The notes: generated from the letters alone by a model not told the origin. A DNA stretch of 64,000 bases from RGIG3178 sp942492795 (GCA_942492795.1 OW818639.1:1240001-1304000); one strand, 5' to 3'. Shown: positions 16,208 through 25,215, numbered from the stretch's first letter. Numbers and translations are program-made.

Positions 16208-16399
16208 TCAATACCGATTGCGGTTGTAATCCTCCTCGTGCTCATGATCCCGATCAAAAAGCTGGCGCAATAGCAGCAGACGCAAAAATTCGTCAAAATC
16301 CAAGTCGCGATGGCCCCGGTAATGCCTGTGGAAAAAGCGATAATTGTCGCGACCATCTCTGTCGCGGCTGTTTCGGTCATATGGACGGCGGTCCATCAT
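16208..16399 (-). CDS. Small Arg/Asp/His-rich protein
   Basis: 63 residues of extreme composition: MMDRRPYDRNSRDRDGRDNY, then FFHRHYRGHRD, a hydrophobic-acidic core DLDFDEFLRLLLLRQLF and a tail DRDHEHEEDYNRNRY. A very strong ribosome site (AAAGGGGGG) precedes the ATG, which is the main evidence that it is translated. The central LRLLLLRQLF helix is flanked by charged repeats. No family is recognised. A stem CCCTGTCA/TGGCAGGG lies just downstream (about 16153-16184), with its T-run on the plus strand (GTTTTTTGG). Confidence 0.55.
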   Translation of the reverse strand: MMDRRPYDRNSRDRDGRDNYRFFHRHYRGHRDLDFDEFLRLLLLRQLFDRDHEHEEDYNRNRY

Positions 16400-16554
16400 G
16401 GTTCCCCCCTTTCACCCTTTTGATTTACTCCACTATATTCATATCCCGGATGGCGCGTGTGGCGGCAGCTAAATCGTCCGATCCTGTCAATACGTCGTTG
16501 GAACTATCCGACAAAGCCCCAAATTACGATAATCGGAATGCCGCAGACCGTTTG

Positions 16555-16563
16555 TGGTATGAT
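16555..16563 (+). promoter_or_regulatory. Extended -10 promoter of truA
   Basis: TGGTATGAT: a TG at 16555-16556 followed by TATGAT at 16558-16563, about 55 bases before the truA start; the -35 is weak. Confidence 0.5.
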
Positions 16564-16625
16564 GGATCTGTCGGCGCAGTGCGTTCCCGTACTGCGCAAA
16601 AATAGTTTACGCATTGAGGAGCACC

Positions 16626-17360
16626 ATGAATTACAAACTCACCATTCAATATGACGGCGGACGCTACAAGGGCTGGCAGCGCCTAACCAGCGAAAACACC
16701 GTCCAGGGCAAAATCGAACAGGTATTGTCCGAAATGCTTGAAAAACACATCGAGATCAACGGTTGCAGCCGCACTGACGCGGGCGTGCATGCCTATGCTC
16801 AAATCGCGAATTTCAAAGTGAATGAAAAGCTGCATCCGCAGGAAGTAAAACGCTATTTAAACCGGTACCTGCCGCAGGATATCAGCGTAACGGATGTCGA
16901 AGTGGTTCCGGATGCTTTCCACGCGCGGCTGCATGCGAAGGAAAAGACCTATTTATACCAAGTCTGGAATGAGGCGTACGGCAATCCGTTTTTGCGCCGA
17001 TACTCGATGCACGTCATGTCAAAACTCAACATCAATGACATGCGCAAAGCGGCCAAGCATTTTATCGGTACCCATGATTTTACCGCTTTCTCCAACGCAA
17101 AGTCCAAATCCAAAACGATGAATCGCGAACTGTACGCGATCGATATCATAGAAGACGGCGGTCTGGTTAGTATGCGTATCAGGGGCGACGGCTTTTTACA
17201 CAACATGGTGCGCAGGATATCGGGCGTATTGATCGATGTCGGGATCGGCGAAATCAACCCGGACACCGTAGTGGAGATCATACAGTCCAAACAGCGCAGC
17301 GATGTCGGCGTTACGGCGGAAGCCTGCGGCCTTATATTGGAAAAGATCGAATACCAGTAG
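16626..17360 (+). CDS. truA: tRNA pseudouridine(38-40) synthase
   Basis: 244 residues matching TruA, which isomerises uridines 38-40 in the anticodon arm. The catalytic motif GCSRTDAGVHA with Asp near residue 51 is present, as are the YLYQVWN strand and the C-terminal GDGFLHNMVRRISG signature. GAGGAGC lies before the ATG at 16626; an in-frame ATG four codons earlier is less well placed. Its 3' end overlaps the convergent phosphatase gene by 29 bp. Confidence 0.95.
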   Translation: MNYKLTIQYDGGRYKGWQRLTSENTVQGKIEQVLSEMLEKHIEINGCSRTDAGVHAYAQIANFKVNEKLHPQEVKRYLNRYLPQDISVTDVEVVPDAFHARLHAKEKTYLYQVWNEAYGNPFLRRYSMHVMSKLNINDMRKAAKHFIGTHDFTAFSNAKSKSKTMNRELYAIDIIEDGGLVSMRIRGDGFLHNMVRRISGVLIDVGIGEINPDTVVEIIQSKQRSDVGVTAEACGLILEKIEYQ

Positions 17361-18027
17361 GCGGCTTTATGTGCGGCTGCCTTCGCAGCACCGCCTGTTC
17401 AAATCGCCGGTGCCAAAGGATGTAAACGATATCCGCAGTCAGCATCCCCAACAGATAGCCGCCCAACACATCGCCTGCGAAGTGCACGCCAAGATATACG
17501 CGGCTATAGCCTATGGCGTAGATCATCAGAAGGCACACAGAGGACAAGAGCAGCTTCTTTTTGATATTCCGGATAAACTTGAAAATGAGCAGGATTAAAA
17601 GCATATAAAGCGAAGCGTTGATCATCGCGTGGCCGCTGGGAAAGCTATAACTCGTCTCGTTGATAAGCCGCAGGATGTCCGGGCGCTCCCTTACAAACAG
17701 ATGTTTTAAGATGAGATTCAGCGCTGTGGAAGCAAGGACACACACCGATACCGGCAGCGCTATCGTGACTCTGCTTTTGGGTATAAAAAACAACAACAGG
17801 CAGAATGATGCCACCGCAGCAGTGTTGCCCAAATGCGACACCGCTTTTAAAAACGCAGTTTTCAACGGATAGATCTTTTCGACGGCCTCATTGTAAGCCC
17901 AGCTCTCAAAATGGACGGTCAACCCTGCCTTAACACTGATGCTGAGCATCAGGAACAAGAACAGCGGCACGACGATGAACCAAACTTTTCGCTTGTACAT
18001 GTTGCCTTTTCGCCCCCTGTTTATCAT
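17332..18027 (-). CDS. PAP2-family membrane phosphatase
   Basis: 231 residues with five or six helices and all three PAP2 motifs: KHLFVRERP, SFPSGHA and SRVYLGVHFAGD with the catalytic His. Such enzymes hydrolyse lipid or undecaprenyl pyrophosphates or phosphatidic acid at the outer face of the membrane; the substrate cannot be told. The ATG at 18027 has GTGGAG upstream; MYKRKVWF at 18000 is an alternative. It ends inside the end of truA (convergent overlap). Confidence 0.88.
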   Translation of the reverse strand: MINRGRKGNMYKRKVWFIVVPLFLFLMLSISVKAGLTVHFESWAYNEAVEKIYPLKTAFLKAVSHLGNTAAVASFCLLLFFIPKSRVTIALPVSVCVLASTALNLILKHLFVRERPDILRLINETSYSFPSGHAMINASLYMLLILLIFKFIRNIKKKLLLSSVCLLMIYAIGYSRVYLGVHFAGDVLGGYLLGMLTADIVYILWHRRFEQAVLRRQPHIKPPTGIRSFPI

Positions 18028-18154
18028 TTTGCTCCACGGAGAGATTCATATTCCACAGGGATCCGGTCATGGGACTTGGCATAGCCTCAAGTTGAAAAGA
18101 CAGTATTGTTATGATAAAATAGCAATAACATACTGAAAGAAGCAGGGAACAGCG

Positions 18155-18520
18155 ATGCGGATTATTCAAAGAGGAACTGAAACAATAACGGTACTTAACA
18201 ATCAACCTATGGTTTCAAGCGCACAGGATATGCTGGATTTGATGGCGACAGAAAGCTATGAGCATGACGCGACCGCGATTGTCATCCCGGCTTCGAGCCT
18301 GGATGAGCGTTTCTTTTCCTTAAAAACCGGGTTGGCCGGTGAAATTCTTCAAAAGTTTTCCAACTATCAGATGAAGCTGGCCATTGTCGGCGATTTTTCC
18401 AATTTCAAGAGCAAACCTTTACAGGACTTTATCCGAGAGTGCAACCGGGGGAACCGGGTGTTTTTTAAAGACACGGAAGAGGAAGCGATCGAAGCGCTTT
18501 GCGGCAGTGCGGCGCGGTAG
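18155..18520 (+). CDS. DUF4180 domain protein
   Basis: 121 residues matching the DUF4180 family over its full length (MLDLMATESYEHDATAIVIPASSLDERFFSLKTGLAGEILQKFSNYQMKLAIVGDFS, and EAIEAL near the end). Members are small soluble proteins, often beside transcriptional regulators in Firmicutes, with unknown activity. A GCAGGGAACAGCG ribosome region precedes the ATG. It stands alone here, divergent from the phosphatase. Confidence 0.85.
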   Translation: MRIIQRGTETITVLNNQPMVSSAQDMLDLMATESYEHDATAIVIPASSLDERFFSLKTGLAGEILQKFSNYQMKLAIVGDFSNFKSKPLQDFIRECNRGNRVFFKDTEEEAIEALCGSAAR

Positions 18521-18593
18521 AGGGAAGCGTTCGGATGATTCTTGCCGCACAACAGGAACGACTTGATCGTTCTGTCGTGATACGAAGCACAAA

Positions 18594-18619
18594 CAAAAAA
18601 AGCACCGGCTTTCGCCGGT
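18594..18619 (-). terminator. Intrinsic terminator downstream of the oxidoreductase gene
   Basis: Stem ACCGGC/GCCGGT with a TTTC-type loop; on the minus strand followed by GCTTTTTTTG. Confidence 0.7.
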
Positions 18620-18623
18620 TCAG

Positions 18624-18753
18624 GTCATCGACAAAGTCGATGACTTCAAGAGGGAATCCTATTCCCCCTTGAGCAACCCCCAGGAACGCCGTTTTTTTGA
18701 GAAAAAAGCGTCGGAAAAAGGTGTTTTCCGACGCACATGTCGCCGGAAAACAG
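18624..18753 (+). repeat. Dispersed repeat R1, copy 1
   Basis: About 130 bases nearly identical to 43119-43245: a short hairpin GTCATnnACAAnGTCnATGAC, the core GGGAATCC..ATTCCCCCTTGAG, then AACCCCCAGGAACGCCGTTTT and a terminal inverted repeat around GGTGTTTTCCGACG and CGCCGGAAAACAG. A shorter copy of the core is at 38117-38160. No coding potential. Confidence 0.85.
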
Positions 18754-18820
18754 GATTTATATTTATGATATTAATTTATTGATACGCTGAACCTGTAAAA
18801 GCCAGTTCAGCGTATTAGCA

Positions 18821-20611
18821 TCAGTCGGAGGCTGCCGCAATCTGATTCGGATCTTCCGATTGGTATTTTTGCATCAGCGCATCCGTCAATTCCGTAAACT
18901 TTGTCTGCAAGGCGTACGCGGTCGCCTCATCCAGCTGTCCGTGCAGTGAAGGCGTTTCAAAAAACCGTTTGGGGAACTTGACCTTTGCCTGTTCAAACCC
19001 CATCGCCTTTTTAATGCGAAGCTTGGTGGCGTATATCTTTTCTGCAATGATGTCCAAGTCCTCGCCGGTGAGTTCATATCCAAAAGGCGCGAGCGCGCTG
19101 AGGATGGTGGTCTTGTCGTATACCTTGCGGGCAAACAGGCACATGATCAGGGAATTGACCATGCAGCGCTCCACTTCTTCCTTATAAAGCTTGCTGGCCA
19201 GATCCTCCGAATAGGCTTCCTTCATGCTCTGGTCCAGCGAATAACCTCCGTTGCAAAGATGCGAGTGCCTGGCACCGACGGACGCGCCAACAAGCGCACC
19301 GTAGCCGGTGTGATACCCGGGCATTTCGTTCCCGGCAATGTGCATGGCGATATCTTCGCCGCCGAATGCCGTCGACGCATATCGCACGCCCCTTGAGAGT
19401 GCCGCGTAAAAAATATTGTCACGCATTGCGATGTGCTCGATGGCCTTTGCATAGCTCTTTGTGTTGCCAAACGCAAGCGGCACGATGGTCTCTTTTTCGG
19501 TGATAAGACCCTTTTGGAACATCTCCGTCGCCCAGCCCAGCGCAACGCCGGTGGACATCGCGTCCATTCCCATCTCTTCAACCGCGTCGATCAGCTCGAG
19601 GATCTCGTCCGTGGTCTTGATGCCTAAGAAGCTTCCCAGCGAGAAGATCAGCTCATAATCATAGCCTACGCTGATGGATTCATATTCGTACCCGTGATTC
19701 GCGAATTCCCTGCGGAACTGCCCGATATGGATGCAACCTACGGGGCAACCGGTGCATGCGATCTTGCGCACGAGGTTCTTTTCCGCAAATTTTTCGCCGG
19801 AGATGTCCGCCGCGTTTTCATATTTCGTCGCTTGCAGGTTGTTGGTGGGCAATCCGCCCATGGTGCTTAGCGGCAAAACGTTGATGGGTGTACCCAAGTC
19901 GTGGTATTTCTGCATCAGCTCGGTGCCGGTGCATTTATCGTAGATCTCCCGGTACGCCTTCCAATAGGCGTTGTAATCCTTGATCGGGATGGAATTTTCG
20001 CCAAATACCTGTATTGCCTTGAGGTTTTTGGATCCCAGTACCGCGCCAAGTCCCAAACGCCCGAAATGGCGGTAGGTGTCGACAGATACGCTTGCATAGG
20101 TCACACCGTTTTCACCGGCGGGGCCGATGCGGATGATGCTGCGCTTGCCGGGACCCGGCTCCTTTTCGCGGATAATGCGGCCGATGGATTTGCACGGCAT
20201 TCCCCAGATCGCGCGCGCGTCACGGAAAGCCACATCGTTCTGGCGAATGGATAGATAGGACGGTTTCTTGCATTTGCCTGTCAATACGATGGCGTCCAGC
20301 CCCGCATGCAGCATTGCGAATGCAAGGCGCCCGCCCGCATAGCTTTCGCCCAATTCTCTGGTGTGCGGGGAATAGAATACCGCCACCGTCTTGGTAAAAG
20401 CGGGGAAGACCGAGCTTGCGGCGCCTATCGCGAACACGACGGGCTGGTTTTCATGCAGCGGATCCAATTCGGGATAGAAGCTTTCCTCAAACAACTTTAC
20501 GGCGATGCCGACGCCGCCTAAATACTCGCGGAGATCCTTGCGCTTTTCGATGCGAATTTTCTGGGTCGCGAGGTCGATAAACAGGATTCGTTTAAAATCT
20601 TCGTGCAACAT
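18821..20611 (-). CDS. Aldehyde:ferredoxin oxidoreductase (tungsten/molybdenum, AOR family)
   Basis: 596 residues covering the whole AOR family: N-terminal domain starting KRILFIDLATQKI with EYLGGVGIA, the pterin-binding AGGRLAFAMLHAG and GRLGLGAVLGSKNLKAI segments, and the 4Fe-4S motif CTGCPVGC (near residue 288) with a later Cys in MCLFARK. It would oxidise aldehydes to acids or, with low-potential ferredoxin, reduce acids, using a bis-pterin W/Mo cofactor. Its start overlaps the upstream ferredoxin gene by 20 bp. The substrate cannot be predicted, and no pterin cofactor genes lie in the window. Confidence 0.93.
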   Translation of the reverse strand: MLHEDFKRILFIDLATQKIRIEKRKDLREYLGGVGIAVKLFEESFYPELDPLHENQPVVFAIGAASSVFPAFTKTVAVFYSPHTRELGESYAGGRLAFAMLHAGLDAIVLTGKCKKPSYLSIRQNDVAFRDARAIWGMPCKSIGRIIREKEPGPGKRSIIRIGPAGENGVTYASVSVDTYRHFGRLGLGAVLGSKNLKAIQVFGENSIPIKDYNAYWKAYREIYDKCTGTELMQKYHDLGTPINVLPLSTMGGLPTNNLQATKYENAADISGEKFAEKNLVRKIACTGCPVGCIHIGQFRREFANHGYEYESISVGYDYELIFSLGSFLGIKTTDEILELIDAVEEMGMDAMSTGVALGWATEMFQKGLITEKETIVPLAFGNTKSYAKAIEHIAMRDNIFYAALSRGVRYASTAFGGEDIAMHIAGNEMPGYHTGYGALVGASVGARHSHLCNGGYSLDQSMKEAYSEDLASKLYKEEVERCMVNSLIMCLFARKVYDKTTILSALAPFGYELTGEDLDIIAEKIYATKLRIKKAMGFEQAKVKFPKRFFETPSLHGQLDEATAYALQTKFTELTDALMQKYQSEDPNQIAAASD

Positions 20612-21020
20612 CCGAAGGCACCTCCTCCAAAGTCAGGCACTCGTGCGGGCAAAAATGCGCGCAGACGCCGCAATGTTTACAGATGATGGGCACATGTTCG
20701 TCATCGTCGAATTGCACGGCACTGACGATGCAGGCATCCACACATTTTTTACAACCGATACATTTATCCGCAATCAGCGTCACGCCGCCGCCATCCCTTG
20801 GCAGCAACGCGCCGGTCGGGCAGGCTTCGGCGCAGGCACGTTCCTCCGTGCAGCCCAGGCAAACGATTCCCACGAAATTGCTGGTCATGCCGGATGCAGT
20901 CTTTACGCGTATCGCACTTTTAAAAGTGCTGTGTTCATGTTTGTTTACCGCGGCACAAGTCAGCATGCAGGTAAAACACCCGATGCACTTATTCATCCCG
21001 GCCGCCTTTAATACCCTTGG
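20592..21020 (-). CDS. Polyferredoxin, probable AOR electron partner
   Basis: 142 residues with four cysteine clusters: CIGCFTCMLTC (~13-23), CLGCTEERACAEACP (~55-69), CIGCKKCVDAC (~87-97) and CKHCGVCAHFCP (~113-124), the HycB/DmsB-like electron-transfer arrangement for up to four 4Fe-4S clusters. Start at 21020 (MPRVLKAAGMNKC), with GGAGTGAGG upstream. It overlaps the AOR gene, so the two are translated together and presumably form a complex passing electrons between the aldehyde site and ferredoxin. Confidence 0.9.
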   Translation of the reverse strand, partial: PRVLKAAGMNKCIGCFTCMLTCAAVNKHEHSTFKSAIRVKTASGMTSNFVGIVCLGCTEERACAEACPTGALLPRDGGGVTLIADKCIGCKKCVDACIVSAVQFDDDEHVPIICKHCGVCAHFCPHECLTLEEVPSDVARRF

Positions 21021-21763
21021 CATGGTACGCCTCACTCCGCATTGATAAATATTTAACAATATGATTTAACGATAAAATATTCACATTGTCAAGCGTTTTC
21101 TGCAAGATTATATATACCGGATGGAACAGATGCAATACCGATATCAATCAATCGCATTGCCCTGTCATTCGATCAACGGATGCAGTTTCCACCCCTATGA
21201 TATATCGGCACGATCCCGTATTTCTGTATGGGGAACTGGCTCGACAATACATATGTCGCTTGGATTGAAAAGCCCGCGTGCCGAGAAGCCGGATGGAATT
21301 GATGAAACTGGGGTCGCAAACGAAAAGCGATTGAAGACCAGCAACAAAAGAGTTGAACATAACAAAAGGGCTTCCCGAAGGGGAAGCCCTTTATACACCG
21401 ATCGCCCCGCAATACAAGAAGATCCCGGCCGCTTCAAGTCGTTCCGTATTCAATGCGGCGAAACCTCTTTTGCAAACACAGGTATCGCAAAAGCGTTCGG
21501 CTTTGCTATCACTATGCACAAAAAACGAAAACGGATACATGGCATTTGCTGGATTACGGTGAAAAGCATCCAGTGCATACGGCTTGCAAATTCATTCGGA
21601 TGTGATAGAGTGGTAAAAATGACAAATACAGCCGATGGAGCTGCCGCTGCGCATAAAATCCGCGCCATGCGAGGAAAGCTATACCGCGATGCCAAAACCG
21701 TCGTAAAACCGGCGGTTCGGCAGGGTGTTTGGGCGGAGAACGGCATTTTTAAAGCGCAGGCAG
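21021..21763. other. Long gene-free stretch upstream of nadA
   Basis: About 740 bases with no credible gene; open frames here lack ribosome sites and family resemblance. The clearest structure is a perfect hairpin AAAGGGCTTCCC/GGGGAAGCCCTTT at about 21366-21391, which could terminate transcription in either direction. No insertion sequence ends were seen. Confidence 0.5.
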
Positions 21764-21792
21764 TTGCAAAATGGGTAACCCTGTATTATGAT
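21764..21792 (+). promoter_or_regulatory. Sigma-A promoter of the nadABC operon
   Basis: TTGCAA at 21764-21769, 17-base spacer, TATGAT at 21787-21792. The predicted leader of ~85 bases holds two small hairpins (ATCCCT/AGGGAT and AGCGC/GCGCT) before the Shine-Dalgarno AAGGAGA. Confidence 0.7.
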
Positions 21793-21885
21793 TTGAGTGA
21801 TCCCTCCAATGCAGGGATTTATCGCTATTGTGCAGACAAAGCGCCCAAGCGCTTGGAATTTAAAACTTTTATCAAGGAGAAGCAT

Positions 21886-22788
21886 ATGTCGGATATTGAA
21901 GATCGAATCCAGGAGCTAAAAGAGCAGAACAACGCCATTATCCTGGCGCATCTGTATCAGATGCCGGAGATTCAGGATGTGGCGGATTTTGTCGGCGATT
22001 CACTCGAACTGGCGCGCAAAGCGAAACAGACCGATGCGGACGTCATAGTGTTCTGCGGTGTGTGGTTTATGGCGGAAACCGCGAAAATCCTAAACCCCAC
22101 CAAAACGGTCCTGCTGCCGGAACGCGCGGCAGGCTGCCCGATGGCGGATATGGTGACCCGTGCTGATGTGCTTAGGCTCAAACAGGAGCATCCGGATGCC
22201 GCCGTGGTGTGCTATGTCAATTCCAGCGCCGATGTCAAGGCAGAAAGCGACATCTGCTGCACGTCAAGCAACGCCGTGCGCGTTGTGCAGTCGCTGCCGA
22301 ACAAAAAGATCATCTTTGTGCCCGACGAGAACCTGGCCCGTTATGTGGCAAGGTTCTGCCCGGACAAAACCTTTATCTACCATCCCGGTTTCTGCCCGAC
22401 GCATCAGAAGATACAGGCTGCGGATGTCGCGCAGGCCCGCATGCAAAACCCCGGCGTACCCGTTTTGGTTCATCCAGAGTGCGTGCCGGAGGTCATCGAT
22501 CTTGCGGATTTTGTGGGCAGCACGGCGCAGATCATAGAGCGCGCCATCAAAGGGGAAGAGAAGAAGTTTCTTATCGGCACGGAAAGCGGCGTTTTATACC
22601 GCTTAAAGACGCTGTGCCCCGAAAAGGAATACATGGCGCTGCGCGCAGGTCTCGTTTGCCCCAACATGAAGAAGACAAACATCTCAAGCTTGCTTCAGTC
22701 GCTTGAATGCATGCAGTATGAGATAACGCTGTCGCCGGAAATCATCCAAAAAGCGTCCCAAAGCGTTGAGCGCATGCTCACTATATAA
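21886..22788 (+). CDS. nadA: Quinolinate synthase
   Basis: 300 residues matching the short-form NadA, which condenses iminoaspartate with dihydroxyacetone phosphate to quinolinate. Three cysteines sit where the 4Fe-4S ligands belong: Cys84 (AAGCPMAD), Cys170 (PGFCPTH) and Cys258 (LVCPNMKKT). The start MSDIEDRIQEL at 21886 has AAGGAGA upstream; the frame is open for a further 255 codons upstream but that part shows no homology or ribosome site. First gene of nadA-nadB-nadC. Confidence 0.95.
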   Translation: MSDIEDRIQELKEQNNAIILAHLYQMPEIQDVADFVGDSLELARKAKQTDADVIVFCGVWFMAETAKILNPTKTVLLPERAAGCPMADMVTRADVLRLKQEHPDAAVVCYVNSSADVKAESDICCTSSNAVRVVQSLPNKKIIFVPDENLARYVARFCPDKTFIYHPGFCPTHQKIQAADVAQARMQNPGVPVLVHPECVPEVIDLADFVGSTAQIIERAIKGEEKKFLIGTESGVLYRLKTLCPEKEYMALRAGLVCPNMKKTNISSLLQSLECMQYEITLSPEIIQKASQSVERMLTI

Positions 22789-22806
22789 GAAGCACGAAGG
22801 AGAATT

Positions 22807-24366
22807 ATGCAAAGACGCTATGTTTTTTCTGGAAAGTTGGAGGACATCGAGTGCATCAAGACCGATGTCGCCATCGTTGGCTCCGGAGCAGCGGGACTTT
22901 TTGCCGCACTGCATTTGAATTCGTCGCTCGATTGTGTCGTTATCAACAAGATGGGGCCTGAGATTTGCAATTCGATGTATGCGCAGGGCGGCATTGCGGC
23001 GGTCATCGGCCAAAGCATGACCGATTCACCGGACAAACACTATCAGGATACACTTACAGCGGGCGCGGGATTGTGTGACACGAAGGCAGTGCGCGTGCTT
23101 GTGGACGAAGGCGCTGAGTGTATGCGTACGCTCATTGAGCTTGGCGTGCCCTTTGACAGGCACGACGGACTCATCTCGCTAACGCGCGAAGGTGGGCACA
23201 GCGAAAACAGGATTTTACACTGCGGCGGTGACGCCACGGGACTTCATTTGACCAGGCAGCTTTTCTCCGTCGCGGCGCAGCAGAAAAATATCCGCATCCT
23301 GCATAATATGCTGCTGACGGATATTCTAAAGAACGAGAACGGTGTTACAGGCATACTGGTCATGGATGAATTGGGCAAAACCATCCGCATTCTTTGCCAG
23401 CGTGTAATCATAGCATCCGGCGGCATCGGACGGGTATATCGCAACTCCACCAACGCGGCGTGCGCCACAGGCGATGGCATCGCCGCGGCAATACGGGCCG
23501 GTGCCGAGGTTATGGACATGGAGTTCGTGCAATTCCATCCGACGGCCCTGCTGCACCCGGACAACAACGGCAGATTTTTCCTCATATCCGAAGCGCTGCG
23601 CGGCGAGGGCGCCATATTGCGCAACCGCAACCGAGAAGCGTTCATGCAGGGCGTGCATCCGCTGGCGGATCTGGCGCCGCGAGACATCGTATCCCGCGCG
23701 ATTATCCATGAGATGATGCAGAAGAACCTGCCCCATGTATATCTGGATATCACTTCAAAGTCCCGTTCGGCGCTTAAAAAACGGTTCCCGACCATCTACG
23801 CCGAATGCATGCGGCGCGGCATCGACATCGCCATCAATTGGATCCCTGTCATTCCGGTACAGCATTACTTCATGGGCGGCATCAAGACCGATCTGTATGC
23901 GCGCACCAACATAAAGGGCCTGTACGCTTGCGGCGAAACTGCCCGCACCGGCGTTCACGGCGCAAACAGGCTGGCGAGCAATTCGCTTTTGGAGTGCCTG
24001 GTGTTCGGCAAACGCTGTGCACAGGATATCAACAATAACATCGACAGCTTCGGGGATGAGAATGATTATGTGGAATTGCGTCGGGACATCTTCGCGGAGG
24101 AGTTTGACCTCGACTCGTTCATCACGGAAATGCGGGATGTCATGACGCGCAAATGCGGCATTCTGCGCAACGAACAATCGCTTCAGGAAGCAATCGATCG
24201 CATCGGGCAGCTGTACAATCTTCTCAACGATGCGGAACTTTTCAACATCAAAGCCATCGAGACGTACAATATCGCGTCCGTCGCAGGTGAGATCCTATCG
24301 GCAGCCCAGGCACGCAAACACAGTGTTGGTGCCCACTACCGCAGTGACGATATGGGGGGACAGTAA
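22807..24366 (+). CDS. nadB: L-aspartate oxidase
   Basis: 519 residues, FAD enzyme oxidising L-aspartate to iminoaspartate for NadA. The dinucleotide-binding fold VAIVGSGAAGLFAALHL is near residue 25, then SMYAQGGIAA, ASGGIGRVY, the HPTAL and APRDIVSRAI active-site segments, and YFMGGIKTDLYARTNIKGLYACGE near the FAD C-terminal loop with GANRLASNSLLE. It carries a ~20-residue N-terminal extension before the FAD fold. AAGGAG precedes the ATG; 18 bp after nadA. Confidence 0.95.
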   Translation: MQRRYVFSGKLEDIECIKTDVAIVGSGAAGLFAALHLNSSLDCVVINKMGPEICNSMYAQGGIAAVIGQSMTDSPDKHYQDTLTAGAGLCDTKAVRVLVDEGAECMRTLIELGVPFDRHDGLISLTREGGHSENRILHCGGDATGLHLTRQLFSVAAQQKNIRILHNMLLTDILKNENGVTGILVMDELGKTIRILCQRVIIASGGIGRVYRNSTNAACATGDGIAAAIRAGAEVMDMEFVQFHPTALLHPDNNGRFFLISEALRGEGAILRNRNREAFMQGVHPLADLAPRDIVSRAIIHEMMQKNLPHVYLDITSKSRSALKKRFPTIYAECMRRGIDIAINWIPVIPVQHYFMGGIKTDLYARTNIKGLYACGETARTGVHGANRLASNSLLECLVFGKRCAQDINNNIDSFGDENDYVELRRDIFAEEFDLDSFITEMRDVMTRKCGILRNEQSLQEAIDRIGQLYNLLNDAELFNIKAIETYNIASVAGEILSAAQARKHSVGAHYRSDDMGGQ

Positions 24367-24369
24367 AAA

Positions 24370-25200
24370 ATGAACATATTGATTCTGGATGAGTTCATCG
24401 AGAAGGCGCTGATCGAAGACATCGGCACCGGCGATATCACAACAAGCTCGGTTGTGCCCAAGGGGACAACTTCGACTGCCAGACTGATCGCCAAAGAGGA
24501 TGGCGTCATATGCGGCTTGATGGTGTTCATGCGCGTATATGCCGTGCTGGACGAACGCGTCAAGGTGATACCCCTTGTGAAGGACGGCTCGTTCGTCTGC
24601 AAGGGCAGTGTCATCGCGACGGTGGAAGGGCCTTCACGGGCGGTGCTTACAGGAGAGCGCACAGCGATCAACCTGTTGCAGCATCTTTGCGGCATAGCGA
24701 CCCGTACGCGCGCCGCCGTTAAAGCCATCGAGGGAACGCGTGCACGCATTACCGATACCAGAAAAACAACGCCGCTGATGCGTGAATTGGAAAAATATGC
24801 CGTGAGCGTCGGCGGGGGCATCAACCACCGGTTCAACCTGTCGGACGGGGTATTGATCAAGGACAACCATATCAAAGCGGCGGGCGGCATCACCGCGGCG
24901 GTGCAGGCAGCGCGCGAATCGGCACCGCATATGCTCAAAATCGAAGTCGAGGTGGAGAATTTCGAGCAGGTTGAAGAAGCCTTGAACATTCGGGCGGACA
25001 TCATCATGCTGGACAACATGTCCATCCCCGATATGGCAAAGGCGGTCGAGATGATCAACGGCCGCGCCATTGTGGAGGCTTCCGGCAACATGGGCGAGAA
25101 GGATCTCAAAGAGGTTGCGGATACGGGCGTGGATTTGATCTCCATCGGCGCTTTAACCCATACCGTTCGCGCCATGGATATAAGCCTTCGTTTCTCGTGA
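24370..25200 (+). CDS. nadC: Nicotinate-nucleotide pyrophosphorylase (carboxylating)
   Basis: 276 residues converting quinolinate and PRPP to nicotinate mononucleotide. Visible are EDIGTGDITT at the N-terminus, the GERTAINLLQHLCGIAT helix, the TRKTTPLMRELEKYAV substrate loop, GGGINHRFNLSDGVLIKDNH and the barrel strands IEVEVEN, IIMLDNM and EASGNM. Separated from nadB by three bases, so co-translated. A strong terminator follows. Confidence 0.96.
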   Translation: MNILILDEFIEKALIEDIGTGDITTSSVVPKGTTSTARLIAKEDGVICGLMVFMRVYAVLDERVKVIPLVKDGSFVCKGSVIATVEGPSRAVLTGERTAINLLQHLCGIATRTRAAVKAIEGTRARITDTRKTTPLMRELEKYAVSVGGGINHRFNLSDGVLIKDNHIKAAGGITAAVQAARESAPHMLKIEVEVENFEQVEEALNIRADIIMLDNMSIPDMAKAVEMINGRAIVEASGNMGEKDLKEVADTGVDLISIGALTHTVRAMDISLRFS

Positions 25201-25215
25201 TGCAATAACAAAACA

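Larger units (their letters stand above)
18521..18820. other. Intergenic region with terminator and repeat R1
   Basis: No gene. It contains a minus-strand terminator ACCGGC/GCCGGT with a T7 tract (18594-18619), the first copy of repeat R1 (18624-18753), and an 11-bp hairpin ATACGCTGAAC/GTTCAGCGTAT (18782-18815) immediately after the aldehyde oxidoreductase gene. Confidence 0.7.

Noticed and set aside
21121..21885. Long N-terminal extension of NadA in the same frame
   Set aside because: NadA is full length from 21886 with its own Shine-Dalgarno; the extension has no homology, no ribosome site and crosses a terminator-like hairpin and the promoter.
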